Shown here piece by piece: positions 1-6,974 of a stretch of 41,915 nucleotides of DNA. Origin of the DNA: a virus; IMG/VR virus record IMGVR_UViG_3300045806_000011, positions 1 through 41,915 of that record; one strand, given 5' to 3'. Every line of letters starts with the position of its first letter. Positions within the stretch are counted from its first letter, which is position 1. Position numbers and translations under genes: made by a program. The notes under the pieces are model-generated. The model did not search any database, had not been told where the DNA came from, and worked only from the letters and a program-made list of their open reading frames with translations.

Positions 1-41
1 ATCCGCATTATCGCATGGCTGATATGTGCGTCACGATAGGC

Positions 42-104
42 CGCAAAATGTAGCATCCCCCGGCAGATCGGGCGCAAAATGTTGATTTTCCGGGTGGAAT
101 AGGG
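42..104. repeat. Degenerate 31-bp tandem repeat upstream of the first operon
   Basis: The sequence CGCAAAATGTAGCATC at 42-57 recurs as CGCAAAATGTTGATTT from 73. Each copy is followed by a C-rich stretch ending in CCGG (59-62 and 89-92) and then a GGG. The copies start 31 bp apart, about three helical turns. The spacing and the position just upstream of a -10 box suggest a pair of protein-binding sites, which is inference. Confidence 0.5.
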
Positions 105-123
105 TATACCCCTATCCTATAAT
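102..123 (+). promoter_or_regulatory. Candidate promoter with overlapping palindrome
   Basis: A perfect -10 hexamer TATAAT is at 118-123. Just upstream, GGGTATACCC at 102-111 is a perfect 10-bp palindrome. No good -35 hexamer sits 17 bp upstream, so the promoter may need an activator or be weak. A regulator bound at the palindrome would cover the spacer. It would drive the short genes beginning at 145 and probably the terminase operon. Confidence 0.45.
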
Positions 124-144
124 CCGCTGCAACGGAGCCATGAA

Positions 145-315
145 ATGCCGATCGTGACGCCTGAGTATATCGCCGCCGTGTGTGCGTATCTGCGCGGACG
201 GGGGTTGCCGAACGCTCCTGGTGACGCTCGGGCGTGGGTGCGACGGCTGGCCCGGCCGCTGTATCGGGGCGCGAGGGTGGATGCGTTGACAGTGCTCCGG
301 GGGCCGATGTCATGA
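145..315 (+). CDS. Small hypothetical protein (56 aa)
   Basis: This short basic protein begins MPIVTPEYIAAVCAYLRGRG and ends at a TGA that overlaps the ATG of the next gene (ATGA at 312-315), a usual sign of translational coupling. AACGGAG at 131-137 is a plausible ribosome binding site 7 bases before the start. The sequence is rich in Arg and Ala, with a Tyr/Trp-containing helix-forming stretch. I do not recognise a family. Its position ahead of the terminase genes is where phages often keep small accessory genes. Support comes from the overlap, the ribosome site and GC-rich third positions; function is unknown. Confidence 0.5.
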   Translation: MPIVTPEYIAAVCAYLRGRGLPNAPGDARAWVRRLARPLYRGARVDALTVLRGPMS

Positions 316-515
316 GCACCAGCAGTGCAACGCGCGTGACGCTCCTACGCCGCGAGACCGCGCGCTTGGCCGCCGAGAACGCGCGCCTCACAACTGATCT
401 CGCCGAGGCCCGCGATCTGCTCGACGCATTCCATGCGGGCTTCCAGCGCAAAATGCTTGACATTTCCGCGCGGTGCGGCGATATGCTCACACGGCACGTT
501 AACGTTGGAGCGTAA
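312..515 (+). CDS. Small coiled-coil protein (67 aa)
   Basis: The start ATG at 312 overlaps the previous stop by four bases. Residues 8-45 form a clear heptad-type amphipathic helix (RRETARLAAENARLTTDLAE), predicting a coiled coil, followed by a helical tail with two Cys-free turns and one Cys. An upstream in-frame start at 234 is possible but would overlap the preceding gene extensively, so the coupled ATG is preferred. No family is recognised. The protein probably forms dimers. The neighbourhood of tiny genes before the terminase offers no firmer clue to its role. Confidence 0.55.
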   Translation: MSTSSATRVTLLRRETARLAAENARLTTDLAEARDLLDAFHAGFQRKMLDISARCGDMLTRHVNVGA

Positions 516-519
516 CACC

Positions 520-702
520 ATGAGCGCACTCGGTTCCCCGGTTAAGGGCGGCACGAAAGCCCCCGCACAGTCCTCGGCCTCGCAGAACACCGCGACCGGC
601 TCCGGTAGCCGTCCAGGTGGCAAGTCGTCCCATCCGATCGCGACGACTGCTCCGAGCGATCCGCGCACGCTGGATCGTAGCCCGCCGGCCTGGCTGAAGT
701 AG
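520..702 (+). CDS. Small disordered Ser/Thr/Pro/Gly-rich protein (60 aa)
   Basis: The ATG at 520 lies 4 bases after the preceding stop, and TTGGAG at 505-510 can serve as the ribosome binding site. The product (MSALGSPVKGGTKAPAQSSA...) is almost entirely Gly, Ser, Thr, Pro, Ala and Lys with a short C-terminal PPAWLK, so it is probably disordered. No family is recognised. The same reading frame is open further upstream to 433, but that part overlaps the previous gene. Being short and low in complexity, it could be a spurious frame, but the spacing to its neighbour favours a real gene. Confidence 0.45.
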   Translation: MSALGSPVKGGTKAPAQSSASQNTATGSGSRPGGKSSHPIATTAPSDPRTLDRSPPAWLK

Positions 703-705
703 CGG

Positions 706-725
706 CTGTCTTCTATTTTAGACAG
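706..725 (+). promoter_or_regulatory. Inverted repeat before the terminase small subunit
   Basis: CTGTCT at 706-711 and AGACAG at 720-725 form a perfect 6-bp inverted repeat with an 8-base A/T-rich loop. It ends three bases before the first possible ATG (728) of the small terminase gene, so in RNA it would overlap the ribosome site GACAGGA. It lacks a following T-run, so it looks more like a translational or transcriptional operator than a terminator. Confidence 0.35.
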
Positions 726-727
726 GA

Positions 728-1024
728 ATGGACATGGCGAAGGGCCAAAAGACAGGCGGGCGCGCAGCCGGGACTCCTAACAAAGTCACGGCTGACATCA
801 AGGCGTTAGCGCAGTCGTTTGGCCCTGATGCCATCAGGAAACTGGCGCAGTTGTCGGGCCTCGCCGTTGACGATGACGGCAATCGGGTTCCAGCCGCAGA
901 GAGCGGCACCACGCAGGTTGCGGCACTCAAGGAGTTGCTCGACCGCGGCTACGGCAAGGCCAAGCAGGAGATCGAGCACTCCGGCGGCGCATTTGAAGCG
1001 CTACTCGCTCAACTCGGGGAATGA
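728..1024 (+). CDS. terS: Terminase small subunit-like protein
   Basis: This 98-residue protein begins with a basic tail and the stretch KTGGRAAGTPNKVT, a signature of many small phage proteins found directly before the large terminase and annotated as small terminase or DNA-packaging proteins. A helical middle and the ending TTQVAALKELLDRGYGKAKQ are also usual for that group. Small terminases recognise the packaging site and regulate the large subunit. The gene overlaps the terminase large subunit by four bases (ATGA at 1021-1024). ATG 734 is an alternative start two codons in and would place GACAGGA at a better distance. Assignment rests on motif plus position. Confidence 0.75.
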   Translation: MDMAKGQKTGGRAAGTPNKVTADIKALAQSFGPDAIRKLAQLSGLAVDDDGNRVPAAESGTTQVAALKELLDRGYGKAKQEIEHSGGAFEALLAQLGE

Positions 1025-2586
1025 GCGACGACGCTGCCGCACTGGCCGCACTGAAGCGTCTACGAGGCGATTTTCTCCACTACGCGCCGCTGGCCCTGAA
1101 GATCAAAGCCAAATCGGGTAAGATCGTCCCGCTCTCGCTCAACCGGGCGCAGCTCCACCTTCACCAGAAACTTGAAGATCAACTTCGCCGCACAGGCAAG
1201 GTCCGGGCGATAATCGGTAAAGGCCGGCAGACCGGCGGCAGCACATATATCGGCGGCCGATACTACCACAAGACGTCGATGCACCCAGGCGTCAACACTT
1301 TCATCATGACGCACGAGCAGGACGCCACGGATGCCCTGTTTGATATGGTGACACGGTTTCACGAGCACACGCCGTGCCAGCCGCACACCGGGGCGGCGAA
1401 CGCCAAAGAGTTGTATTTTGATCTGCTGGATAGCGGCTACAGCGTCGGCACAGCGGGCGCCAAGGCAACGGGTCGGTCGCGCACCATAAAACTTCTGCAC
1501 TGGTCCGAGGTGGCGTTCAGCCCCAACGCCAGCGGCCACAAGGCCGGCATCGTGCAGACCGTGCCGGATCTGCCTGGCACTGAGATCATCATGGAAAGCA
1601 CCGCCAACGGCCCGACCGGTGAGTTCTTCGAGAGTTGGCAGCAGGCCGAGGCGGGTATCGGCGATTACGAGGCGATCTTCATCCCGTGGTACTGGTCCGA
1701 CGAATACAGCCGCCCGGTTCCGCCTGATTTCGCGATGGATGACGAGGAACGCGAGTATCAAGGGCTTTACCGGCTGACAGCCGGCCAGATGGTGTGGCGT
1801 CGAGCAAAGATCGCCGAACTCAAAGACCCGAAACTGTTCAAGCAGGAATATCCCGCGTCCGCGAACGAAATGTTCCAGTCCACGGGGCGCAACAGCTACA
1901 TTGACCCTGAGTTGGTTCTGGCCGCACGCAAGCATACCGCCGAGGGCGTCGGCCCCCTGGTGGTCGGCGCCGACCCGGCGCGGTTCGGCGATGACCGCTT
2001 CTCGTGTGCATGGCGGCGCGGGCGCAAGGTCTCCAAGATCGAGAGCAGGACCAAAATCGGCACCGCCGAAGCGCTGGCGTGGTTGCGCGACATCATCGAT
2101 CGTGACAAGCCCGTCAAGATGTTCCTGGATGCCGGCGGCGGCGGTGATCGGCTGTTCGACATCCTCCAGTCGTGGGGCAAGCCGTATTCCGACGTCGCGA
2201 CCCTGGTGAATTTCGGCAGCAAGCCGCAGACCGAGTTTCTCATCAACGATGACGGCACCAAACGCGCGGGGCCGTTGAACCGACGTGCCGAGATGTGGAT
2301 GCGGTCTAAGGAGTGGCTTGAACAGGTCGGTGGCGCCGATTTGCCGGACAGCGACGGTTTGCAGTCCGATGCCGCAGCGCCGGGGTTTCACTACTCGACA
2401 TCTGACCAGCGCCTGGTGCTGGAGAGTAAGGAGCAGATCAGGGCGCGCGGCGTGCGGTCGCCTGACGAGTGGGATGCGGTGGCGTTGACGTTCGCAGAGC
2501 CGGTGATTGACCGACCCGACCGAGAGCGCCCCCGCCGCCCCCAACAACTATCCGCCACCCCGTCACACGGCTGGCTTGGCGCTTGA
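1021..2586 (+). CDS. terL: Terminase large subunit (ATPase-nuclease packaging motor)
   Basis: The 521-residue protein powers DNA translocation into the prohead and cuts the concatemer. The N-terminal ATPase has a Walker A-like GKGRQTGGST at residues 66-75, a Walker B-like LLHWSEVAF at 158-166 whose acidic residue is Glu163, and the coupling motif ESTANG at 192-197. The C-terminal RNase H-like nuclease shows the expected acidic residues: VVGADPARFGDD near 314-325, KMFLDAGGGGDR near 366-377 and DEWDAVALTF near 480. Length is normal for TerL. The start overlaps terS by four bases, and its stop lies within a strong promoter-like sequence for the next unit. Confidence 0.95.
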   Translation: MSDDAAALAALKRLRGDFLHYAPLALKIKAKSGKIVPLSLNRAQLHLHQKLEDQLRRTGKVRAIIGKGRQTGGSTYIGGRYYHKTSMHPGVNTFIMTHEQDATDALFDMVTRFHEHTPCQPHTGAANAKELYFDLLDSGYSVGTAGAKATGRSRTIKLLHWSEVAFSPNASGHKAGIVQTVPDLPGTEIIMESTANGPTGEFFESWQQAEAGIGDYEAIFIPWYWSDEYSRPVPPDFAMDDEEREYQGLYRLTAGQMVWRRAKIAELKDPKLFKQEYPASANEMFQSTGRNSYIDPELVLAARKHTAEGVGPLVVGADPARFGDDRFSCAWRRGRKVSKIESRTKIGTAEALAWLRDIIDRDKPVKMFLDAGGGGDRLFDILQSWGKPYSDVATLVNFGSKPQTEFLINDDGTKRAGPLNRRAEMWMRSKEWLEQVGGADLPDSDGLQSDAAAPGFHYSTSDQRLVLESKEQIRARGVRSPDEWDAVALTFAEPVIDRPDRERPRRPQQLSATPSHGWLGA

Positions 2587-2640
2587 GATGCCCGTTGTTT
2601 TACTGTATCATTCCTCGCATGATCCTCGGCCATCTCCGCT
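2583..2640 (+). promoter_or_regulatory. Promoter and divergent leader element after terL
   Basis: TTGAGA at 2583-2588 and TATCAT at 2606-2611 are separated by exactly 17 bases, five of six matches each to the sigma-70 consensus. The -35 hexamer contains the terL stop codon. Downstream, CATTCCTCGCATGATC and CGGCCATCTCC (to about 2637) align with the CATACCGGCATG..ATC..CCGGGCATCTC leader seen at 19205 and 37676, but the pairing bases are degraded. It probably starts a transcript covering the accessory genes from 2707. Confidence 0.6.
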
Positions 2641-2706
2641 ATGACCCCGCCGCCACCACGATCCGCCGAGCGAGAGAGGCGATCGAAACCGCAGAAAGGA
2701 ACCGCC

Positions 2707-2835
2707 ATGAAGCACCCATCCAAAGGCAAGCCGACGAAGCACCCGTTCCAGGGCAAGCCGCCCGGCGACACCGGGATCAACAAGCCGATCAAGCCGGCGC
2801 CGAAGCCGAAGAAGTCGGGCAAGGGTAAGGATTGA
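2707..2835 (+). CDS. Small Lys/Pro-rich basic protein (42 aa)
   Basis: The product MKHPSKGKPTKHPFQGKPPG... is made largely of Lys, Pro and Gly, with an internal duplication of the (K)HPxxGKP unit. GAAAGGA at 2694-2700 is a good ribosome binding site 6 bases before ATG 2707. The reading frame extends upstream to 2641 but without a better start. Such short basic proteins may bind nucleic acid; no family is recognised. It is the first gene after the promoter at 2583-2611, and its stop overlaps the next gene's TTG start. Confidence 0.5.
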   Translation: MKHPSKGKPTKHPFQGKPPGDTGINKPIKPAPKPKKSGKGKD

Positions 2836-3095
2836 GGCCTGAGCGATGCAATAGCTGGTGCGTGCCCGATAAGTCGGGTGTGTGCCGGTATTGCGGACAT
2901 CCCAAGGAGACGTTGATGGCTGACGAAGTGAAGATCTACGACATCGCGACCGATGATCGCCGTGCGGTCACACAGGCTGATATCGACCGGCTGACCGCGG
3001 TGGCGGCGGCGTATTCACTGCTGTGCGGGGACGTCGAGACGCGGAAGGCTGAGTTACACCGGCAATTGAAGGTGATCGCGGAGCGGGGGCGGTGA
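2832..3095 (+). CDS. Small protein with N-terminal zinc-binding-like cysteines
   Basis: Starting at TTG 2832 (overlapping the previous stop as TTGA, with AAGGG at 2821-2825 as ribosome site) gives 87 residues with RCNSWC and CRYCGH, four Cys and a His that could bind zinc. An internal ATG at 2916 has its own strong AAGGAG at 2904-2909 and would give a 59-residue protein (MADEVKIYDIATDDRR...) without the cysteines. Both forms could be made. The C-terminal part is a helical segment, DIDRLTAVAAAYSLLCGDVETRKAEL. No named family is recognised. Its stop overlaps the GTG of the following Ntn-hydrolase remnant. Confidence 0.55.
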   Translation: MRPERCNSWCVPDKSGVCRYCGHPKETLMADEVKIYDIATDDRRAVTQADIDRLTAVAAAYSLLCGDVETRKAELHRQLKVIAERGR

Positions 3096-3438
3096 CCGCC
3101 ATCGCCTACCGCGCCGGCATCATGGCTGCCGATAGCGTCGGCTGGACGTGCCACCAGGCGTCCGTTTCCGTCAGGTTCATTCCGAGTTCTTTGTGATCGG
3201 TAGCCCAACGGCGTTCATGATGGGCGCGATGCACGCGGGCGCATCGGCAGCGGAAGCCGTGCGTCTGGCGACGCTGCACACGGATAGCGCGGGCGGGACG
3301 GTGCAGGTCGAGCGACTGAATGCCGGCGACGTCATCGAGATACCGGCGGACGTTGATCCGCGGGCAATCTACCGCCCCGAGGCTGGCCTGCGCGGCTTCG
3401 TTCGCGGCTTCGTTCGGTATGGCGCCTGGTGCCCCTGA
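3092..3438 (+). pseudogene. Remnant of a phage Ntn-hydrolase (HslV/proteasome-like) protein
   Basis: A GTG at 3092 reads VTAIAYRAGIMAADSVGW, the exact opening of a widespread phage family of Ntn-hydrolase-like proteins (TTIAYRDGVMAADS type), but stops at 3196. In another frame, 3136-3438 reads SEFFVIGSPTAFMMGAMHAG followed by ASAAEAVRLATLHTDSAGGT, the usual C-terminal part of the same family. Intact members are roughly 160-200 residues. Here about 20 recognisable N-terminal and 60 C-terminal residues remain in different frames, so the middle seems deleted with a frameshift. A GTG at 3148 could still start the C-terminal piece (96 residues), but it has no good ribosome site. Confidence 0.6.
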
Positions 3439-3653
3439 CCACCTGGAGCCAGCTTCGCTACTATGACCCCGAGATAGACGCCGAGGCGGTGCGTATCTCG
3501 GGGTTCGATGGTCGAGGTGGCGAGTTCTGGCGCTCCGTTCCGCTCTGCGCCGCAGGCAAGTCCCGGCTGGAGCAGCGCAACGCCGTGCTGGATGAGATCG
3601 AGAACGCTATTGCTCTGGCCGATCGGGGCTTGCGCCAACCAGGGGAAGTTTGA
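3429..3653 (+). CDS. Small hypothetical protein (74 aa)
   Basis: A GTG at 3429 overlaps the end of the preceding remnant by 10 bases. The product, MPLTTWSQLRYYDPEIDAEA..., has a normal mixed composition, ends in a helix (EQRNAVLDEIENAIALADRG) and has GC-rich third positions. No family is recognised. It is the last gene before the conserved leader at 3704-3797, so it probably ends the transcript that starts near 2611. Other frames here are arginine-rich shadows and were not chosen. Confidence 0.5.
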   Translation: MPLTTWSQLRYYDPEIDAEAVRISGFDGRGGEFWRSVPLCAAGKSRLEQRNAVLDEIENAIALADRGLRQPGEV

Positions 3654-3703
3654 TTCACCTGCGCAGGCGTTGCGTGGCGGAGATGGAGTGCTCCGCTAAC
3701 TCG

Positions 3704-3797
3704 TTGCCTCAACCGACTGGTCCTGCTATACTAACTGACAACGCCAACCGGCTGGCCGTCTACGCCGGGCATCTCCACTACCCACCACGAGATGTCC
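3704..3797 (+). promoter_or_regulatory. Promoter plus start-codon-sequestering leader, copy 1
   Basis: TTGCCT (3704-3709), 17 bases, and TATACT (3727-3732, preceded by TGC as an extended -10) form a good promoter. Stem 1 pairs CCGGC 3748-3752 with GCCGG 3764-3768. Stem 2 pairs GGGCATCTC 3767-3775 with GAGATGTCC 3789-3797: nine pairs, one of them G-U, enclosing a 13-base loop. The ATG inside stem 2 (3792-3794) is the start of the next gene. The stems share bases 3767-3768 and cannot fully coexist. Confidence 0.65.
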
Positions 3798-4103
3798 ATG
3801 GCCAGCCGCTTTCTCGCCGACACCACCGCTCTATCCGGCCCGATAGACGCCGCATGCATCCCGGCGCCGCGTGACGATCCGCCGGAACAGATCAACGTCA
3901 CCGATCTCCCGCTGATCGCGGCCGACGCACTATCGCCGCTGCCCGATGGCATCGAGGCGCGGATATTCGGCGACGACACGATCATTCTCTGGTGGCCGGC
4001 GCAGAACGTCCATGTCAGCGTGCCGCTACTCGACCATGCCGCGCTGATCCCCGAGGCGCTGACGATGCTCGGCTGCGTCGCTGGCGCGCGTGAGGCCACA
4101 TGA
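3792..4103 (+). CDS. Hypothetical protein (103 aa) behind leader copy 1
   Basis: The ATG at 3792 lies within stem 2 of the conserved leader. A second in-frame ATG at 3798 is an alternative that would leave the stem as pure leader. No clear Shine-Dalgarno sequence precedes either. The product has no signal peptide or membrane segment. It contains ARIFGDDTIILWWPAQNVHV, a probable beta-strand pair, and ends in a helix. No family is recognised. The stop overlaps the next ATG by four bases (4100-4103), so it is probably co-translated with the zinc-ribbon protein and portal genes. Confidence 0.65.
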   Translation: MSMASRFLADTTALSGPIDAACIPAPRDDPPEQINVTDLPLIAADALSPLPDGIEARIFGDDTIILWWPAQNVHVSVPLLDHAALIPEALTMLGCVAGAREAT

Positions 4104-4345
4104 TGCCTCCGGCCTACCTACGCGGCCCCACTGATGTCCTGCCGTCCGTGCAGATACCCTACTGGTGCGCGGGTAAGGAGAGCTTCGATAGCGCCGTCCT
4201 GGCGTCCGAGGTGGCCCGCCGCAGCGGCAAGGGGCCGCGCGAGCATTACTGGTGCCGATCCTGCGGATCGTATCACGTCGGCACCCACAGGCGCGGCGCC
4301 GAAGCCGCGAAATTCGTTGTCGCCGAACTGGTTAGGTCGCGCTGA
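4100..4345 (+). CDS. Small zinc-ribbon-like protein
   Basis: This 81-residue protein has the pattern YWCAGKESFDSAVLASEVA and then, about 30 residues on, YWCRSCGSYHVG. The C-terminal CxxC plus His resembles the half zinc ribbon of many small phage and proteobacterial proteins that end in a YxCxxCGxWH motif. Those are usually uncharacterised, and a nucleic-acid-binding role is plausible but unproven. It overlaps the previous gene by four bases and the portal gene by one base (TGATG), so it is in a tight translational unit with the portal. Confidence 0.65.
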   Translation: MMPPAYLRGPTDVLPSVQIPYWCAGKESFDSAVLASEVARRSGKGPREHYWCRSCGSYHVGTHRRGAEAAKFVVAELVRSR

Positions 4346-6690
4346 TGGTTGACACTCCCGGCAAGCCGAAAGACGACGGCAAGATCAGGCTGCCGAAGGT
4401 CGATGCGGCGATGAACAAGCTCCGGCCCGCGCTGCCCAAGATCGATGACAAAGGCGCGCGGCTTGGCGCCCCGAAGGGCGAGGAAAAACGCCATCAGAAG
4501 ATACTCGCCCGCGCATTGAAGCGGTTCGACAAGGTGATTGCGGCAGAATCCGATAACCGCAAGGCCGGGCTTGATGATCGCAAGTTCAAGGCCGGCGACC
4601 AGTGGCCGAGCGAAGTCATCGCACAGCGCAATCTCGACAAGCGCCCCTGCCTGACGATCAACAAACTCCCGGTGTTCGTGCATCAGATCACGAACGATCA
4701 GAGACAGAACCGGCCGGCGATCGTGGTATCGCCCGTCGGCGACCGCGGCGACGTCGATGTCGCGAAGATGTATCGCGGCCTGATCCGGTTCATCGAGCGG
4801 GACTGCGCGGCCGATATCGCCTACGACACCGCGTTCAATGATGCGGTGACGATGGGATGGGGCTATTGGCGCGTGCTGACGGAGTGGGAGTCGCCGGATA
4901 GTTTCAACCTGGTGTTGGTCGTTCGCCGCATCCGCAACCCGTTCACGGTGTATCTCGACCCGAGCCACCAAGACCCGACCGGCGCCGATGCCAAGTGGGG
5001 ATTCATCACGGACATGGTTCCGCGCGATGAGTTCGAGGACAAGTATCCTGACGCCGACCCGATGCCGTTCGACAAGGCTGCGATCGGCGAGCAGGCGAAG
5101 AACTGGGCGACCAAGGACGAGATCAGGATCGCCGAGTATTTCGAGGTGGAATACAAGACGCGGACCCTTGTGGCGCTCGACAACGGACACGAAGGCTGGA
5201 AGGACGAACTCAGTGACGACACCCTCGCTGCGATTGAGCGCGGTGATCTGAACATTACCGACGAGCGCGAAAGCCGCGTGCCGAAGGTGATGTGGTATAA
5301 GATCACCGCGGTTGACGTGTTGGATGAACGGGAATGGATCGGGTCAACGATCCCCATCGTCAAGGTTGTCGGCGAGGAAGAAGACATCGAGGGCAAGGTC
5401 AAGTTGTCGGGCGTGATCCGGCACGCAAAAGACGCGCAACGGATGGTGAATTACTGGAAAACGGCAGAGACAGAGTTGATCGCGCTGGCACCGAAAGCGC
5501 CATTCATCGGCGAAGAAGGGCAGTTCGAGGGGCATGAAGACGAGTGGGCCAGCGCCAACGCCCGCTCTGTGCCGTTTCTTTCATACAAGGGGACGTCCTT
5601 CAACGGGCATCCGATCCCGGCGCCCCAACGTCAGGCGTTTGCAGGCGTCCCCGCCGGTGTCGTGAACGCCGCACAAGGCGCCGCCCAAGACATGATGGCC
5701 ACCACCGGCATCCGGTTCGACGCCACCCCGAATGAGCGCATGATCGATGAGAGCGGCAAGGCGATCCGCGAACTGCGGCGCTCGGGTGACATGGGCAGTT
5801 TCCACTTCATTGACAACCTGGCGCGTTCGCTGCGGCGCACGGGCGAGATCATGGTCGAGGCGATCCCGAAGGTTTACAGCGACGCCCGCACGCTGACGAT
5901 CTTGCGTGAGGACGACAAGGAAGAACAGGTCAAGATCGACCCGTCCCTGTCCAAGCCGACGGGGGAGATGCGCAAGCCGGACGGGAAGGTGATGCGGCTG
6001 TTCAACCCTAAGGTGGGCAAGTATGGCGTGACGGTGACGATCGGGCCGTCTTTCGCTACGAAGCGGATCGAGGCGAGTGAGAATATGATCTCGTTCGCCA
6101 AGGCGTTGCCGCAGACGGGCGCACTCATCGCTGATTTGATTGCGAAAAATCAGGACTGGCCTGGTGCAGAAGAGATTGCCGCGAGACTGGCGAAGACACT
6201 GCCGCCTGGCCTGTTGGCGCCAGACATGAAGGACGTTCCGCCGCAAGTTCAAGCGATCCTCCAGCAGCAGGATCAACAGGTCAAGGAGCTTGGCCAGAAG
6301 TTGCAGCAGGCGATGCTGGCGTTGAATGATAAGACACAGGACCGCGCGGCGGTTGTGGATGCGACGAACAAGCGTTTCGAGGCGGCGTTGATGAAGGTTG
6401 TCGCCGATACCGAGACGAAGATGGCTGCGATCGAGGAAAAATCACAGAGCAACTTCAATGCCCATATCGGCGCTCAGATCAAGGAACTCGGCGCCAACGT
6501 CGCGGGCCTGATCCAGTCCATCGAGCACCCGGCCAAGCCGCCCGACCAGCCGCAGCAGCAGGCCGCAGCGCCGAACCCCGGCGAACTCCCGCCCGAGGCC
6601 ATGCAACACCTATCCGACGGCCGGGCCACCACGTTCGGCAACGGCCAGAAGTGGACGCTCAAGGGCGGCAAACCGGCGAGGGTGGCATGA
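4345..6690 (+). CDS. P22-type portal protein
   Basis: The 781-residue protein forms the dodecameric ring at one capsid vertex through which DNA enters and leaves. After a basic, disordered N-terminus, residues 60-360 carry signatures of the P22 portal family: FKAGDQWP, LTINKLPVFVHQITNDQRQN, AFNDAVTMGWGYWRV, RNPFTVYLDP and EYF. The C-terminal 200 residues are helical and Gln/Ala-rich, consistent with the barrel of P22 portals, with a Pro-rich tail. P22 gp1 is 725 residues, so length fits. It lies directly upstream of scaffold and coat genes, as expected, and ends in ATGA shared with the next gene. Confidence 0.92.
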   Translation: MVDTPGKPKDDGKIRLPKVDAAMNKLRPALPKIDDKGARLGAPKGEEKRHQKILARALKRFDKVIAAESDNRKAGLDDRKFKAGDQWPSEVIAQRNLDKRPCLTINKLPVFVHQITNDQRQNRPAIVVSPVGDRGDVDVAKMYRGLIRFIERDCAADIAYDTAFNDAVTMGWGYWRVLTEWESPDSFNLVLVVRRIRNPFTVYLDPSHQDPTGADAKWGFITDMVPRDEFEDKYPDADPMPFDKAAIGEQAKNWATKDEIRIAEYFEVEYKTRTLVALDNGHEGWKDELSDDTLAAIERGDLNITDERESRVPKVMWYKITAVDVLDEREWIGSTIPIVKVVGEEEDIEGKVKLSGVIRHAKDAQRMVNYWKTAETELIALAPKAPFIGEEGQFEGHEDEWASANARSVPFLSYKGTSFNGHPIPAPQRQAFAGVPAGVVNAAQGAAQDMMATTGIRFDATPNERMIDESGKAIRELRRSGDMGSFHFIDNLARSLRRTGEIMVEAIPKVYSDARTLTILREDDKEEQVKIDPSLSKPTGEMRKPDGKVMRLFNPKVGKYGVTVTIGPSFATKRIEASENMISFAKALPQTGALIADLIAKNQDWPGAEEIAARLAKTLPPGLLAPDMKDVPPQVQAILQQQDQQVKELGQKLQQAMLALNDKTQDRAAVVDATNKRFEAALMKVVADTETKMAAIEEKSQSNFNAHIGAQIKELGANVAGLIQSIEHPAKPPDQPQQQAAAPNPGELPPEAMQHLSDGRATTFGNGQKWTLKGGKPARVA

Positions 6691-6920
6691 CCTGGAATCC
6701 CGTAGCCTTCGAGGACCATGACGAAGCCCCGGAACCCGCGGCACCCAAGCCGAAGCACGAACCGAAAGCGGCATCCGCCCTCCCGCTGCAACTCTCAGTT
6801 GGCGCGACGCCCGAACTGACCGAGGCAATGGCGCAGCTAACAGAGGCAATCGCCGGACTTATCAAACGCCTAGACGCCGTTCCTCAACCATCACACAAAG
6901 AAACATCGACAACCACTTGA
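6687..6920 (+). CDS. Small Pro/Ala-rich helical protein (77 aa)
   Basis: The ATG at 6687 overlaps the portal stop by four bases. The protein has an acidic, Pro/Ala/Lys-rich N-terminus (DEAPEPAAPKPKHEPKA) followed by a predicted helix, PELTEAMAQLTEAIAGLIKRLDAV, with heptad spacing. No family is recognised. Position between portal and scaffold suggests an accessory packaging or head-assembly factor, which is inference only. The promoter at 6917-6944 overlaps its last codons. Confidence 0.6.
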   Translation: MTWNPVAFEDHDEAPEPAAPKPKHEPKAASALPLQLSVGATPELTEAMAQLTEAIAGLIKRLDAVPQPSHKETSTTT

Positions 6921-6946
6921 CAACGCACAGCGTTGCCGTCTAATTA
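6917..6946 (+). promoter_or_regulatory. Promoter for the scaffold and coat genes
   Basis: A perfect -35 TTGACA at 6917-6922 is followed after 16 bases by TCTAAT (6939-6944, five of six) or after 18 bases by TAATTA. The spacer contains AACGCACAGCGTT, a short inverted repeat. Downstream, ATCCGGGGTTATCT (about 6957-6970) faintly resembles the TCCGGGCATCTC of the conserved leaders but lacks the matching partner. This is the best consensus promoter in the window and sits where heavy transcription of scaffold and coat is needed. Confidence 0.6.
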
Positions 6947-6974
6947 ACGGTCACGCATCCGGGGTTATCTGCAA

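Noticed and set aside
706-725. Terminator before terS
   Set aside because: Only a 6-bp stem and no T-run; its overlap with the ribosome site suggests regulation instead.
1060-2547. Long minus-strand frame of about 495 codons opposite terL
   Set aside because: TerL on the + strand has full catalytic motifs; the opposite frame is an Arg/His/Val-rich antisense shadow, usual in GC-rich genes.
3092-3438. Programmed ribosomal frameshift joining the two Ntn-hydrolase pieces
   Set aside because: No slippery sequence is visible and the central part of the family is missing, so a deletion is simpler.
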